Shown here piece after piece: positions 1 to 6,628 of a stretch of DNA of 64,000 nucleotides. Position 1 is the stretch's first letter. The number at the start of each line of letters is the position of its first letter. The DNA is taken from assembly GCA_963747335.1 (NCBI GenBank), contig CAVVEV010000003.1, positions 186,001-250,000 on the forward strand, given 5' to 3'. The notes beneath the pieces are model-generated. The model was not told where the DNA came from and did no database searches. It saw nothing but the letters and a program-made list of their open reading frames with translations. The stretch comes from Prado023 sp963747335. GTDB taxonomy: Bacteria; Actinomycetota; Actinomycetes; S36-B12; CAIYMF01. Both the position numbers and the translations under genes were made by a program.

Positions 1-74
1 CGGCAGGTGATCATCCCTGCCTCGTCCGCCAGAGTGGGGTTCAGGTCGGCCTGCGCGCATCGGGGGCATCTCAT
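1..74 (-). CDS. Zinc-ribbon protein, 5' part only
   Basis: The gene starts at an ATG at 74 and runs off the window edge, so only 24 codons are visible. The peptide opens with CPRC, and a second cysteine (ITC) lies near the edge. This spacing fits the first knuckle and start of the second knuckle of a zinc ribbon at the N-terminus. A GAAGAGG stretch about 9 bases upstream could serve as ribosome binding site. The rest of the protein, and so its function, lies outside the window. Confidence 0.4.
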   Translation of the reverse strand, partial: MRCPRCAQADLNPTLADEAGMITC

Positions 75-212
75 CGCCAGCGCCTCTTCCCCGGTCTGTG
101 CCTCTGCTTCCCACGCTACTCCCGGTGGCTCGTGACGAGCGGGTCATTCGTCCCTTGGGCCCTGCGCTGGTTGGCGCTACCGTATGGCCCAATCGCTCGT
201 TGAGGGGGTGCC

Positions 213-377
213 ATGGGAGCCCGATACTCCGGACACGCGCCGACCACGACGAACTGGTCGGCGATCTTCAAGACAATGCTGCTCACTGCGGCACTGGCTG
301 CCATCCTGTGGTGGCTCGTCATGGCCGGGGGATCGGAGCTGGGCTCGGTCGTCACCGACTGGTTCCGCACCCTCTGA
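213..377 (+). CDS. Small single-pass membrane protein, 54 aa
   Basis: This short gene starts at an ATG at 213 with GAGGGGG a few bases upstream. After a polar N-terminus of about 18 residues comes one hydrophobic helix (roughly residues 20-38, containing AALAAILWWLV), then a short hydrophilic tail ending in WFRTL. The layout suggests a single-pass inner-membrane peptide. I do not recognise a family. It stands alone between a minus-strand zinc-ribbon gene and a VOC-family gene on the same strand 75 bases downstream. The hydrophobic block and the ribosome binding site are the only support. Confidence 0.45.
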   Translation: MGARYSGHAPTTTNWSAIFKTMLLTAALAAILWWLVMAGGSELGSVVTDWFRTL

Positions 378-451
378 CGGGCGTCAGGGTCTGGTCCTGC
401 CGCCGGCGACGCTGGTAGCGTCCAGTCTTCCCCGTGCCGGAGGAGGCAGCG

Positions 452-889
452 ATGAAGGACCTGACCCCGTACCTGAACTTCGACGGGACCACCGAGGAGG
501 CGTTCACGTTCTACGCCGAGGTCCTCGGCGGTCAGGTCATGGGGGTGGCCCGGTTCCGGGACTTCGGTTCGATGGCCGAGCTGCCCGAGGCGGACCTGGA
601 CAAGGTCGCCAACATCGGTCTCACCCTCCCCAACGGGTCGATGCTGATGGGTACCGACATGCTCGCGTCGCTCGGGCAGGAGTTCCGAAAGGGCAACGAC
701 TTCTCGCTGCACGTCGAGGCCGACGACGCCGCGGAGGCCCAGCGACTGTTCGACGCGCTGTCGGACGGGGGATCGGTCTCCATGGCCCCGGCAGCCACTG
801 AGTGGGCCGAGTGGTTCGGTGGGTGCACCGACAGGTTCGGCATCGAGTGGATGGTCAGCTACACAGGCTCCGTGGTCTTCGAGGGCTGA
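452..889 (+). CDS. VOC (glyoxalase/PhnB-like) family protein
   Basis: A 145-residue protein of the vicinal-oxygen-chelate fold, in the PhnB-like subgroup (YLNFDGTTEEAFTFYAEVLGG at the N-terminus; WFGGCTDRFGIEW near the C-terminus). Such proteins are small dimeric enzymes or binding proteins of very varied function, and no substrate can be assigned. The start at 452 is preferred over an upstream in-frame codon at 434 because GGAGGAGG sits at the right distance before it. The gene converges on the acr3 operon, with a hairpin between them. Confidence 0.85.
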   Translation: MKDLTPYLNFDGTTEEAFTFYAEVLGGQVMGVARFRDFGSMAELPEADLDKVANIGLTLPNGSMLMGTDMLASLGQEFRKGNDFSLHVEADDAAEAQRLFDALSDGGSVSMAPAATEWAEWFGGCTDRFGIEWMVSYTGSVVFEG

Positions 890-921
890 GGGTTGCCACA
901 AGATCCGGATCTCAAGGTCAG

Positions 922-951
922 CACGACCCCACTGATCCTGACGTGGTCGTG
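922..951. terminator. Bidirectional hairpin between VOC gene and acr3
   Basis: CACGACC at 922-928 pairs with GGTCGTG at 945-951. It lies in the 81-base gap between two convergent genes. There is no T tract, as is usual in high-GC actinobacteria. Its role is inferred from position. Confidence 0.4.
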
Positions 952-970
952 AACACCAGGGCAACGGACT

Positions 971-2077
971 CTAGCTCAGCCGCCAGGCGAGGCGGCGGCG
1001 CAGCCAGAGGGACACGTAGACCAGTCCGACCAGGGCCGGGACCTCGATCAGGGGGCCGATGACCCCGGCCAGGGCCTGACCCGAGGTGACCCCCCAGACT
1101 CCGATGCTCACGGCGATCGCGAGCTCGAAGTTGTTGCCGGCGGCGGTGAACGCCAGGGTGGCGGTCTTGGGGTAGTCCAGGCGGGCGCGGCGGCCGACCA
1201 CGAACGAGACGCTCCACATGATGGCGAAGTAGGCGAGCAGCGGGATCGCGATCAGCACCACGCTCAGCGGGTCGGACGTGATGGCCTCGCCCTGCAGGGC
1301 GAACATCACCACGATGGTGAACAACAGACCGTAGAGCGCCCACGGGCTGATCCGGGGCAGGAACTGGTTGTCGTACCAGTCTGCTCCCTTGCGAGGGCGA
1401 AGGATGCGGCGGGTGAGGTAGCCGGCGGCCAGCGGGATGCCCAGGAAGATCAGCACCGACTTGGTGATCTCCCAGGTCGAGAAGGTCACCTCCTCAGTGG
1501 GCAGCCCGAGCCACTCGGGCAGGATCTCCAGGTAGAAGGTGCCCAGCAGGGCATAGCCCAGGACCTGGAACACCGAGTTGATCGCCACCAGCAGGGCGGC
1601 GGCCTCGCGGTCGCCGCAGGCCAGGTCGTTCCAGATCAGCACCATCGCGATGCACCGGGCAAGGCCGATGACGATCAGCCCGGTTCGGAACTCGGGGTAG
1701 TCGTAGAGGAACAGCCATGCGAGGGTGAACATCAGGGCTGGGCCGATCACCCAGTTGAGGACGAGGGAGCTCCACAGCATCGGCTTGTCGCCGGTGACCC
1801 GGCTCATGTCCTCGTAGTGGACCTTGGCCAGGACCGGGTACATCATCAGCAGCAGCCCGAGGGCGATGGGCAGCGAGGTCTCGCCGACCTTCACCGCGTC
1901 AAGCGCGTCCTGGATGCCGGGAAGCACTCGGCCGAGCAGCAGCCCACCAGCCATCGCCAGCACGATCCACACCGGAAGGAACCGGTCCAAGGTCGACAGC
2001 CGACGCAGCACGTCGGCCTCGACCGGGTCGGTGGCGCTCGGTGCGGTGTCCTGGTGGTCGGGCATGTGGGCTCCCAT
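971..2077 (-). CDS. acr3: ACR3-type arsenite efflux permease
   Basis: A 368-residue integral membrane protein of the ACR3 family (bile acid/sodium symporter fold, about 10 helices), which exports As(III) using the proton motive force. Family-diagnostic residues are present: the essential Cys in GLARCIAMV (TM4) and the Glu in NNFELAIAV (TM9). The N-terminal 35 residues are polar. Two starts are possible, 2077 and 2065; both have weak purine-rich sites. It is the last gene of arsR-permease-thioredoxin-acr3 and is presumably induced through that ArsR. No arsA ATPase is nearby, which fits ACR3 since it works as a secondary carrier. Confidence 0.93.
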   Translation of the reverse strand: MGAHMPDHQDTAPSATDPVEADVLRRLSTLDRFLPVWIVLAMAGGLLLGRVLPGIQDALDAVKVGETSLPIALGLLLMMYPVLAKVHYEDMSRVTGDKPMLWSSLVLNWVIGPALMFTLAWLFLYDYPEFRTGLIVIGLARCIAMVLIWNDLACGDREAAALLVAINSVFQVLGYALLGTFYLEILPEWLGLPTEEVTFSTWEITKSVLIFLGIPLAAGYLTRRILRPRKGADWYDNQFLPRISPWALYGLLFTIVVMFALQGEAITSDPLSVVLIAIPLLAYFAIMWSVSFVVGRRARLDYPKTATLAFTAAGNNFELAIAVSIGVWGVTSGQALAGVIGPLIEVPALVGLVYVSLWLRRRLAWRLS

Positions 2078-2117
2078 TGCGTCCCTACGGGCTGAGTGCG
2101 GACGGGCCGGCGGTGGC

Positions 2118-2357
2118 TCAGGCCGTAGGCGCCAGGAGCCGGGCGATCTCCTTGACGTCGGGGACCCGCCCGGAGACCAGGACCTCCTCGTCGACGACCA
2201 GGCCGGGGGTCCTCATGACCCCGTAGGAGGCGATGTCGCCGAAGTCGGTGACCTTCTCGATGGTCGCGTCCAGGCCGAGCGTGGTCAGGGCCTGCTTGGC
2301 ATTGGCCTCCAGCCGGTGGCAGTTCGCGCAGCCGGAGCCGAGGATCTTGATGATCAT
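2118..2357 (-). CDS. Thioredoxin-like small redox protein (CxxC)
   Basis: A 79-residue protein starting MIIKILGSGCANC. The CANC pair lies at the N-terminal end of the first helix of a minimal thioredoxin fold, as in the redox-active disulfide protein 2 family (MTH895-like). Start at 2357 is supported by GAAAGGGA upstream. It lies between the ArsP-like permease and acr3 in one operon. Proteins of this type often accompany ArsP/DUF318 permeases. A role in handing thiol-bound metalloid, or reducing equivalents, to the permease is inferred from context and not demonstrated. Confidence 0.85.
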   Translation of the reverse strand: MIIKILGSGCANCHRLEANAKQALTTLGLDATIEKVTDFGDIASYGVMRTPGLVVDEEVLVSGRVPDVKEIARLLAPTA

Positions 2358-2414
2358 GGTGGTTCCCTTTCGTTGGTGGTGATGGTCGTCCTGAGTCGTA
2401 GGGGGCGTGGCGGG

Positions 2415-3479
2415 TCAGGTCGGCACCCCGGAGCCAAGGATGGCGTTGAACAGGTAGCCCACGGCGATGATGCCGGTGGCCACGACGCCGACGAACATGC
2501 CCAGCAGCTTGGGCTGCAGGACGCGGCGCAGCAGGATCATCTCGGGCAGGCTCAGGGCGACGACGCTCATCATGAACGCGAGCACCGTGCCCATGGGCAT
2601 GCCCTTGGTGTACAGCACCTCGACCAGCGGCATGATCCCGGCGGCGTTCGAGTACAGGGGGATCCCGATCGCCACCGCCACCAGCACTCCGAAGGGGTTG
2701 TCGGAGTTGGCGTAGGTGGTGAAGAAGTCGGTGGGGACCCAGCCGTGGATGATCGCTCCGAGGCCGATTCCGACGAGGAGGTAGGGCCAGATCTTGCGCA
2801 GGATCGTGCCGACCTCCTCCACGCCCATGGTGATCCGCTGGTCGAACGTCAGCCCGGCGGCTGGGTCGACGACCTCGCCGCGGAGCTTGGTCTCGAAGAC
2901 GAACGGCTCGACCCAGCGCTCGACGTGCAGCTTGCCCAGGATGAAGCCGGCCACGATCGCGATGGTCACCGCGGCGACCACGTAGAGGGCAGCGACCTGC
3001 CATCCGAACAGGCTCCAGAGCAGCCCGATCGCGATCTCGTTGGCCAGTGGGGAGGCGATCAGGAAGCTCAACGTCACCCCGATCGGGACGCCCGCGGCGA
3101 CGAACCCGATGAACGCGGGAACCGCAGAGCACGAGCAGAACGGCGTGATCACGCCCAGGCCGGCCGCCATCACGTTCCCGACGCCCTCGCGCTTGCCGCC
3201 GAGCAGGGCCCGGGTGCGCTCCACGCTCATGAAGGAGCGCAGCACGGTGACGATGAAGATGATCCCGGCCAGCAGCAGGGTGATCTTGACGGTGTCGTAG
3301 AAGAAGAAGTGCAGCGTCTCGGTCAGCCGCGCATCCGGGGCCATTCCGAACAGGTCGTAGAGCAGCCAGTCCCAGATCCGGGCGTTGACCCAGAAGGCCA
3401 GCCACCAGAGGAACGCCGCTCCGGCAAGGGCGCCGACCTGGCCGCGTCGATCGGTGGGAAGCCGTTCGAGGACGTTCAC
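2415..3479 (-). CDS. ArsP/DUF318-type permease
   Basis: A 354-residue membrane protein of the permease family that includes ArsP, an exporter of trivalent organoarsenicals. The motif PFCSCSAVP sits in an early transmembrane segment, and a second repeat half follows after a long hydrophilic loop (about residues 165-210). I chose the GTG at 3479 because it overlaps the arsR stop as GTGA, giving translational coupling. The N-terminus then reads VNVLERLPTD before the first helix. The substrate is either methylated arsenic or inorganic As(III); sequence alone does not decide. The neighbouring CxxC protein supports a metalloid role. Confidence 0.85.
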   Translation of the reverse strand: MNVLERLPTDRRGQVGALAGAAFLWWLAFWVNARIWDWLLYDLFGMAPDARLTETLHFFFYDTVKITLLLAGIIFIVTVLRSFMSVERTRALLGGKREGVGNVMAAGLGVITPFCSCSAVPAFIGFVAAGVPIGVTLSFLIASPLANEIAIGLLWSLFGWQVAALYVVAAVTIAIVAGFILGKLHVERWVEPFVFETKLRGEVVDPAAGLTFDQRITMGVEEVGTILRKIWPYLLVGIGLGAIIHGWVPTDFFTTYANSDNPFGVLVAVAIGIPLYSNAAGIMPLVEVLYTKGMPMGTVLAFMMSVVALSLPEMILLRRVLQPKLLGMFVGVVATGIIAVGYLFNAILGSGVPT

Positions 3480-3808
3480 GTCAGCCCCTCGGCGGTCCCG
3501 CGGGTCGCTGCGACAGTCGGCAGGGCCGCGGCGATCCGGGTGTGCGCGTCCTCGGCGAGCGAGTAGTCGACCCAACGGCCGCGCTTGGCCGATGTCACAA
3601 GGCCCGCCTCGCGCAGCACTTTCAGGTGGTAGCTCAGCACGTTCGGCGCCACCCCGCCGACCGGCTGCAGGTCGCACACGCATCGGGTCCCCGCGGAGGC
3701 CAGCACGGCCAGCAGACGCCACCGGACAGGGTCAGCCACCACAGTGAGCAGCGACACCGCCTGCTCCTGCTGGACCGGTGATCTATCGATCGTCATAACT
3801 TCGATCAT
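3476..3808 (-). CDS. arsR: ArsR-family As(III)-responsive repressor
   Basis: A 110-residue winged-helix repressor. The metal-binding motif CVCDL sits at the start of the recognition region, followed by NVLSYHLKVLREAGLV, the DNA-reading helix; this is the classical alpha-3 (E. coli-type) arsenic sensor. It should repress its own operon and release it when As(III) or Sb(III) binds. Two in-frame ATGs exist (3808, 3796). A TATACT -10 box at 3815-3820 puts the transcription start about on the ATG at 3808, so the mRNA is probably leaderless. It is the first gene of the four-gene operon that runs to acr3. Confidence 0.92.
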   Translation of the reverse strand: MIEVMTIDRSPVQQEQAVSLLTVVADPVRWRLLAVLASAGTRCVCDLQPVGGVAPNVLSYHLKVLREAGLVTSAKRGRWVDYSLAEDAHTRIAAALPTVAATRGTAEGLT

Positions 3809-3817
3809 GGTTGAAGT
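3798..3817. promoter_or_regulatory. ArsR operator over -10 box and start codon
   Basis: ACTTC at 3798-3802 and GAAGT at 3813-3817 form an inverted repeat with a 10-base spacer. It overlaps the TATACT -10 box (minus strand, 3815-3820) and the arsR ATG. Binding there would block RNA polymerase directly, the usual mode of ArsR autoregulation. Confidence 0.5.
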
Positions 3818-3940
3818 ATAGGAGATCGATCCGGGGCGGTGGGGGGGCCGAAGGTCCCGACCGTCTCCAGTTCCGGCGCTTCCTCGATCCGGCTCGATGA
3901 GGGACCCCGATTGGCCTTCGGGGGCGGGCATGGTCCACGA

Positions 3941-3957
3941 TTGCTCAATGCGCATTG
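3941..3957 (+). promoter_or_regulatory. Candidate operator of the aquaporin-arsC operon
   Basis: TTGCTCAATG runs into the perfect 12-base palindrome CAATGCGCATTG (3946-3957), 17 bases before the aquaporin GTG. The same 10-mer TTGCTCAATG overlaps the start codon of the ArsR-ArsC fusion gene (minus strand, 6502-6511). A shared regulator, most simply the fusion protein, is inferred. Confidence 0.4.
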
Positions 3958-3973
3958 TGATTGTTGGCGTCAC

Positions 3974-4690
3974 GTGACCCTGGCCCCTGTGACTCGCCGG
4001 GTGCTGGCCGAGTACCTCGGGACCATGATCCTGGTCGCCGCAGTCGTCGGCTCGGGGATCATGGCCGCCAACCTGACTGACGACGTCGGTGTCCAGCTGC
4101 TGATGAACATGCTGGCCACCGTGCTCGTCCTGGGGCTGCTGATCTGGACCCTCGGGCCGATCTCCGGGGCGCACTTCAACCCCGCGGTCACCGGTGTTGC
4201 GCTTGTCCGCCGGGAGATCCCCGGACGGGAGGGCGCCGGCTACATCCCCGCCCAGATCGCCGGGGCTATCACCGGGGCGATCCTGGCGAACCTGATGTTC
4301 GACCTGCCGGCCGTCCAGATGTCCACGACCGAGCGCACGGGTGCCAACCTCCTCCTCGGCGAGGTGGTGGCGACCGCCGGATTGCTGTGGATCATCGGGG
4401 CGCTGACCCGTACTGGCAATGGGCGGCTCGGCCCGGGCCTGGTGCCGGCGTGGATCGGGGCGGCGTACTTCTTCACCTCCTCGACCTCCTTCGCCAACCC
4501 CGCCGTCACGATCGGCCGGTCGTTCACCGACACCTTCGCCGGGATCGCGCCAGCCTCCGTAGGGGCGTTCATCGCTGCCCAGCTCGTGGGCGCGGCGATC
4601 GGCGCGGCGCAGACCGAGCTGTTCCATCCGAGGCCCGGGGTCGCCCCTGAGCCCCTTGACCTGCCCGGCCCCGTCCACAACCGCACCTGA
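3974..4690 (+). CDS. MIP-family channel (arsenic-linked aquaporin)
   Basis: A 238-residue six-helix channel with both signature loops: HFNPAVT in the first half and ANPAVTIGRSF in the second. Members found in ars operons pass As(OH)3, so together with ArsC they form a resistance route in which arsenate is reduced and arsenite flows out down its gradient. The GTG at 3974 is chosen because upstream in-frame sequence is not family-like and contains the palindrome described separately. The arsC gene follows 46 bases downstream on the same strand, supporting this role. The actual solute has not been shown. Confidence 0.88.
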   Translation: MTLAPVTRRVLAEYLGTMILVAAVVGSGIMAANLTDDVGVQLLMNMLATVLVLGLLIWTLGPISGAHFNPAVTGVALVRREIPGREGAGYIPAQIAGAITGAILANLMFDLPAVQMSTTERTGANLLLGEVVATAGLLWIIGALTRTGNGRLGPGLVPAWIGAAYFFTSSTSFANPAVTIGRSFTDTFAGIAPASVGAFIAAQLVGAAIGAAQTELFHPRPGVAPEPLDLPGPVHNRT

Positions 4691-4736
4691 CCGCCCAGTC
4701 CCAGCCCAGCCCGAACCACCCACCCAGGAGGAACCC

Positions 4737-5141
4737 ATGTCCGACAAGCCCAGTGTGCTGTTCGTATGCATCCACAACGCCGGCCGCTCCCAGATGGCCG
4801 CCGCATACCTGACCCACCTCGCGGGGGATCGGGTCGAGGTCCGCTCGGCAGGCTCGGCGCCCGCCGAGTCGGTGAACCCCGCGGCCGTGGAAGCGATGCT
4901 CGAGGAGGGCATCGACATGTCCGCCGAGATCCCCAAGATCCTCACCGATGAAGCCGTCCGAGGCTCCGACGTTGTGATCACGATGGGGTGCGGGGACACG
5001 TGCGCGATCTACCCCGGCAAGCGCTACGAGGACTGGGCCCTCGACGACCCCGCCGGTCAGGGCGTCGAGGCGGTGCGCCCCATCCGCGACGACATCCGCC
5101 GGCGGATCGAGACGCTGATCAGCGAGATCGCCCCCGCCTGA
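4737..5141 (+). CDS. arsC: Arsenate reductase, low-MW phosphatase type
   Basis: A 134-residue cytoplasmic enzyme reducing As(V) to As(III). The P-loop CIHNAGRSQ holds the nucleophile (Cys11), Arg and Ser. Two further cysteines follow in MGCGDTC (Cys85 and Cys89), then the acid loop WALDDPAGQ. This layout matches the actinobacterial ArsC group that uses mycothiol/mycoredoxin (C. glutamicum ArsC1/2), though thioredoxin coupling cannot be excluded. The ATG at 4737 has AGGAGGA six bases upstream. It is probably co-transcribed with the aquaporin gene, so reduction and arsenite exit are made together. Confidence 0.93.
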   Translation: MSDKPSVLFVCIHNAGRSQMAAAYLTHLAGDRVEVRSAGSAPAESVNPAAVEAMLEEGIDMSAEIPKILTDEAVRGSDVVITMGCGDTCAIYPGKRYEDWALDDPAGQGVEAVRPIRDDIRRRIETLISEIAPA

Positions 5142-5222
5142 CCGACTCGCGCAACCCCAGCACGTCAGAACGCCCGGTCACCCCTCGCGGGGCGCCGGGG
5201 GTTCGACGGTGGTGTGCGTGCC

Positions 5223-5303
5223 TCAGCAGCAGCCCGTGTCGCAGCAACCCTGCTTGTCCTCAGTGGTGGGGCAGCAATCGGTGGTGTCACAGCAGTCGGA
5301 CAT
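5223..5303 (-). CDS. 26-residue peptide with four Cys-Cys pairs
   Basis: This very short gene starts at ATG 5303, with AAGGGG 6 bases upstream, and ends at TGA 5223-5225. It encodes 26 residues, of which 8 are cysteines arranged as four CC pairs (residues 4-5, 10-11, 20-21, 25-26) separated by acidic and Thr-rich stretches; it begins MSDCCDTTDCCP and ends GCCDTGCC. A promoter fits upstream: TTGACA at 5371-5376, 17 bases, then CACGAT at 5348-5353. Two ArsR-type palindromes flank it. The gene is divergent from arsR (5398). A metallothionein- or chaperone-like role in binding As(III) or another soft metal is inferred from composition and context. I know no named family. Confidence 0.6.
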   Translation of the reverse strand: MSDCCDTTDCCPTTEDKQGCCDTGCC

Positions 5304-5322
5304 CGGATCCCCTTCTCAGTCA

Positions 5323-5340
5323 CATCGACAGGTGTCGATG
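5323..5340. promoter_or_regulatory. ArsR operator 1 (perfect palindrome)
   Basis: CATCGACAGGTGTCGATG has perfect 8-base arms around GG. It sits at about +1 of the predicted minus-strand promoter for the Cys-rich peptide and just upstream of the -10 region of the divergent arsR. The ATCGACA-type arms resemble operators of actinobacterial ArsR/SmtB proteins. Confidence 0.65.
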
Positions 5341-5359
5341 AATCACTATCGTGGACCAT

Positions 5360-5379
5360 GCATCGACAGATGTCAATGC
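5360..5379. promoter_or_regulatory. ArsR operator 2 (near-perfect palindrome)
   Basis: GCATCGACAGATGTCAATGC has 9-base arms with one mismatch, centred 38 bases from operator 1. It contains the TTGACA -35 element of the minus-strand peptide promoter and lies in the leader of arsR. The two sites bracket the whole divergent promoter, so one repressor could shut both genes. Confidence 0.6.
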
Positions 5380-5397
5380 ATGTGGGATCCTCGAGTC

Positions 5398-5772
5398 ATG
5401 TCGCAGACCGCACCCGTCCTGCTGCCGCTCGCCGACGATACCGGGGCCTGCTGCGCGCCCCTGCCCTCCCCGCCGCTGGACGCCGAGTCGGCGGTGGCGC
5501 TGGCCGGGCAGCTCAAGGCGCTGGCTGACCCCGCTCGGTTGCAGCTGCTCTCGATCGTCCTGGCCAGCGGATCGGCCTGCATCTGCGACCTGACCGAGCC
5601 GGTTGGGCTCAGTCAGCCCACGGTGAGCCATCACATGAAGGTGCTGGTCGACGCCGGCCTGCTGCATCGCGAGAAGCGCGGGAAGTGGGTCCACTTCAGC
5701 GTCATCCCCGAGGCACTGCATGACCTGAGCGCGCAGGTGGAGAGCCCCGCTGGAGCGATGGCCCAGTCCTGA
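5398..5772 (+). CDS. arsR: ArsR-family repressor, CgArsR type
   Basis: A 124-residue winged-helix repressor whose cysteines match C. glutamicum ArsR1 (Cys15/16/55): here CC at residues 18-19 and Cys61 in the motif ACICDLTE. In that type, As(III) is held between the N-terminal pair of one subunit and the single Cys of the other, unlike the CVCDL type encoded at 3476-3808. The recognition helix is PTVSHHMKVLVDAGLL. Start at 5398 follows two palindromes that it probably binds, and it likely also controls the divergent Cys-rich peptide. An upstream in-frame GTG at 5209 is rejected, since that stretch is antisense to the peptide and its operators. Confidence 0.9.
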   Translation: MSQTAPVLLPLADDTGACCAPLPSPPLDAESAVALAGQLKALADPARLQLLSIVLASGSACICDLTEPVGLSQPTVSHHMKVLVDAGLLHREKRGKWVHFSVIPEALHDLSAQVESPAGAMAQS

Positions 5773-5811
5773 TCTGCCCGAGCCCGTCAGCCCACGAGGC
5801 AGCCGAGCCTG

Positions 5812-6504
5812 CTAATCGAGGTCCGCGTCCTCGGCGGCCTGCGCCCAGCCATCGATTCGGTTCGTGAGATCGGCCAGGGTGCTTTCGAAGGCCGCCTTGG
5901 TTCCGACCCGGACCGGGTCCGGGACCGACCAGTGGGTGTGCCCGACGTCGACCTCGCGATCGGCTGAGTCGCAGACCGTGATGATCACGTCCTCAGCGCA
6001 GAGGACCTCGGTCATCGAGGCGGGCCGGTCGGCCAGCAGTCGCAGCCCATGGGCACGGGCGACCCGGACGGTGCCCGGATGGATCCGGGCCGCAGGTCGT
6101 GTGCCCGCGGAGGCGGCCGGCTGCGCTGTCCGAGAGGCCCACACCGCGGCCGCCAGCTGCGAGCGCGCTGAGTTTCCCGAGCAGATGAACACCACCCGCC
6201 CCGCCGGCAGGGGTGGGGTCGGGAACCGCCCGAGGGCCGCCAGGGCCTCGGGAACCAGGCGAACGTAGGTGCGCCGGCCGTCCGATTCCGAGGGCAGGCG
6301 GCGCACCAGACCGGCGGCCTCCAGGGCCTTCAGGTGGTGGGCCATCAGGTTCGAGGACATCCCCAGCGCGGCCGCGAGGTCCCTCGGGCTGATGTCGCCC
6401 ACCTCGAGCGAGTCGACCACCCGCAACCGACCGACCTCCGAGAGCGCGGCGTGACCAGCCGCACGCCACAGCAGGTCGCGCACCTGCGCGGACTCAGTCG
6501 TCAT
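5812..6504 (-). CDS. ArsR-ArsC fusion (regulator plus phosphatase-fold reductase)
   Basis: A 230-residue two-domain protein. Residues 1-90 form a winged helix (recognition segment SSNLMAHHLKALEAAGLV). Residues 105-225 form a low-molecular-weight phosphatase/ArsC fold with the P-loop CSGNSARSQ and a late D-P pair in SVPDP. Such fusions are known in actinobacteria. The HTH half lacks the CVCD metal motif, so the sensing mode is unclear; the ArsC half may sense or reduce arsenate. TTGACG (6534-6539) and CACTCT (6511-6516) with a 17-base gap place the transcript start about on the ATG, implying a leaderless mRNA. The motif TTGCTCAATG covers the start codon. Confidence 0.85.
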   Translation of the reverse strand: MTTESAQVRDLLWRAAGHAALSEVGRLRVVDSLEVGDISPRDLAAALGMSSNLMAHHLKALEAAGLVRRLPSESDGRRTYVRLVPEALAALGRFPTPPLPAGRVVFICSGNSARSQLAAAVWASRTAQPAASAGTRPAARIHPGTVRVARAHGLRLLADRPASMTEVLCAEDVIITVCDSADREVDVGHTHWSVPDPVRVGTKAAFESTLADLTNRIDGWAQAAEDADLD

Positions 6505-6511
6505 TGAGCAA
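6502..6511 (-). promoter_or_regulatory. TTGCTCAATG box at the fusion-gene start
   Basis: This 10-mer overlaps the ATG of the ArsR-ArsC fusion and abuts its -10 box. The identical 10-mer lies in front of the aquaporin-arsC operon at 3941-3950. Its function as an operator is inferred. Confidence 0.4.
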
Positions 6512-6628
6512 GAGTGGCCGTCGTGTCGATTGCCGTCAAGCAGGGTGATCCAGGTGAACGGTCCGTGCCCTGCTCACCGAGCTCGGCGTCGCGCTCGACG
6601 CCGCGGGTGCCACCGCATGAGGCCGCAA

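Noticed and set aside
116..964. A 282-codon minus-strand ORF covering the VOC gene
   Set aside because: The plus strand encodes a clear VOC protein with a strong ribosome binding site; the minus frame has no recognisable domain.
1824..3566. A 580-codon plus-strand ORF opposite the ars operon
   Set aside because: It is antisense to acr3, the thioredoxin gene and the permease, is rich in H/D/Q/G/R as GC-rich shadow frames are, and has no domain.
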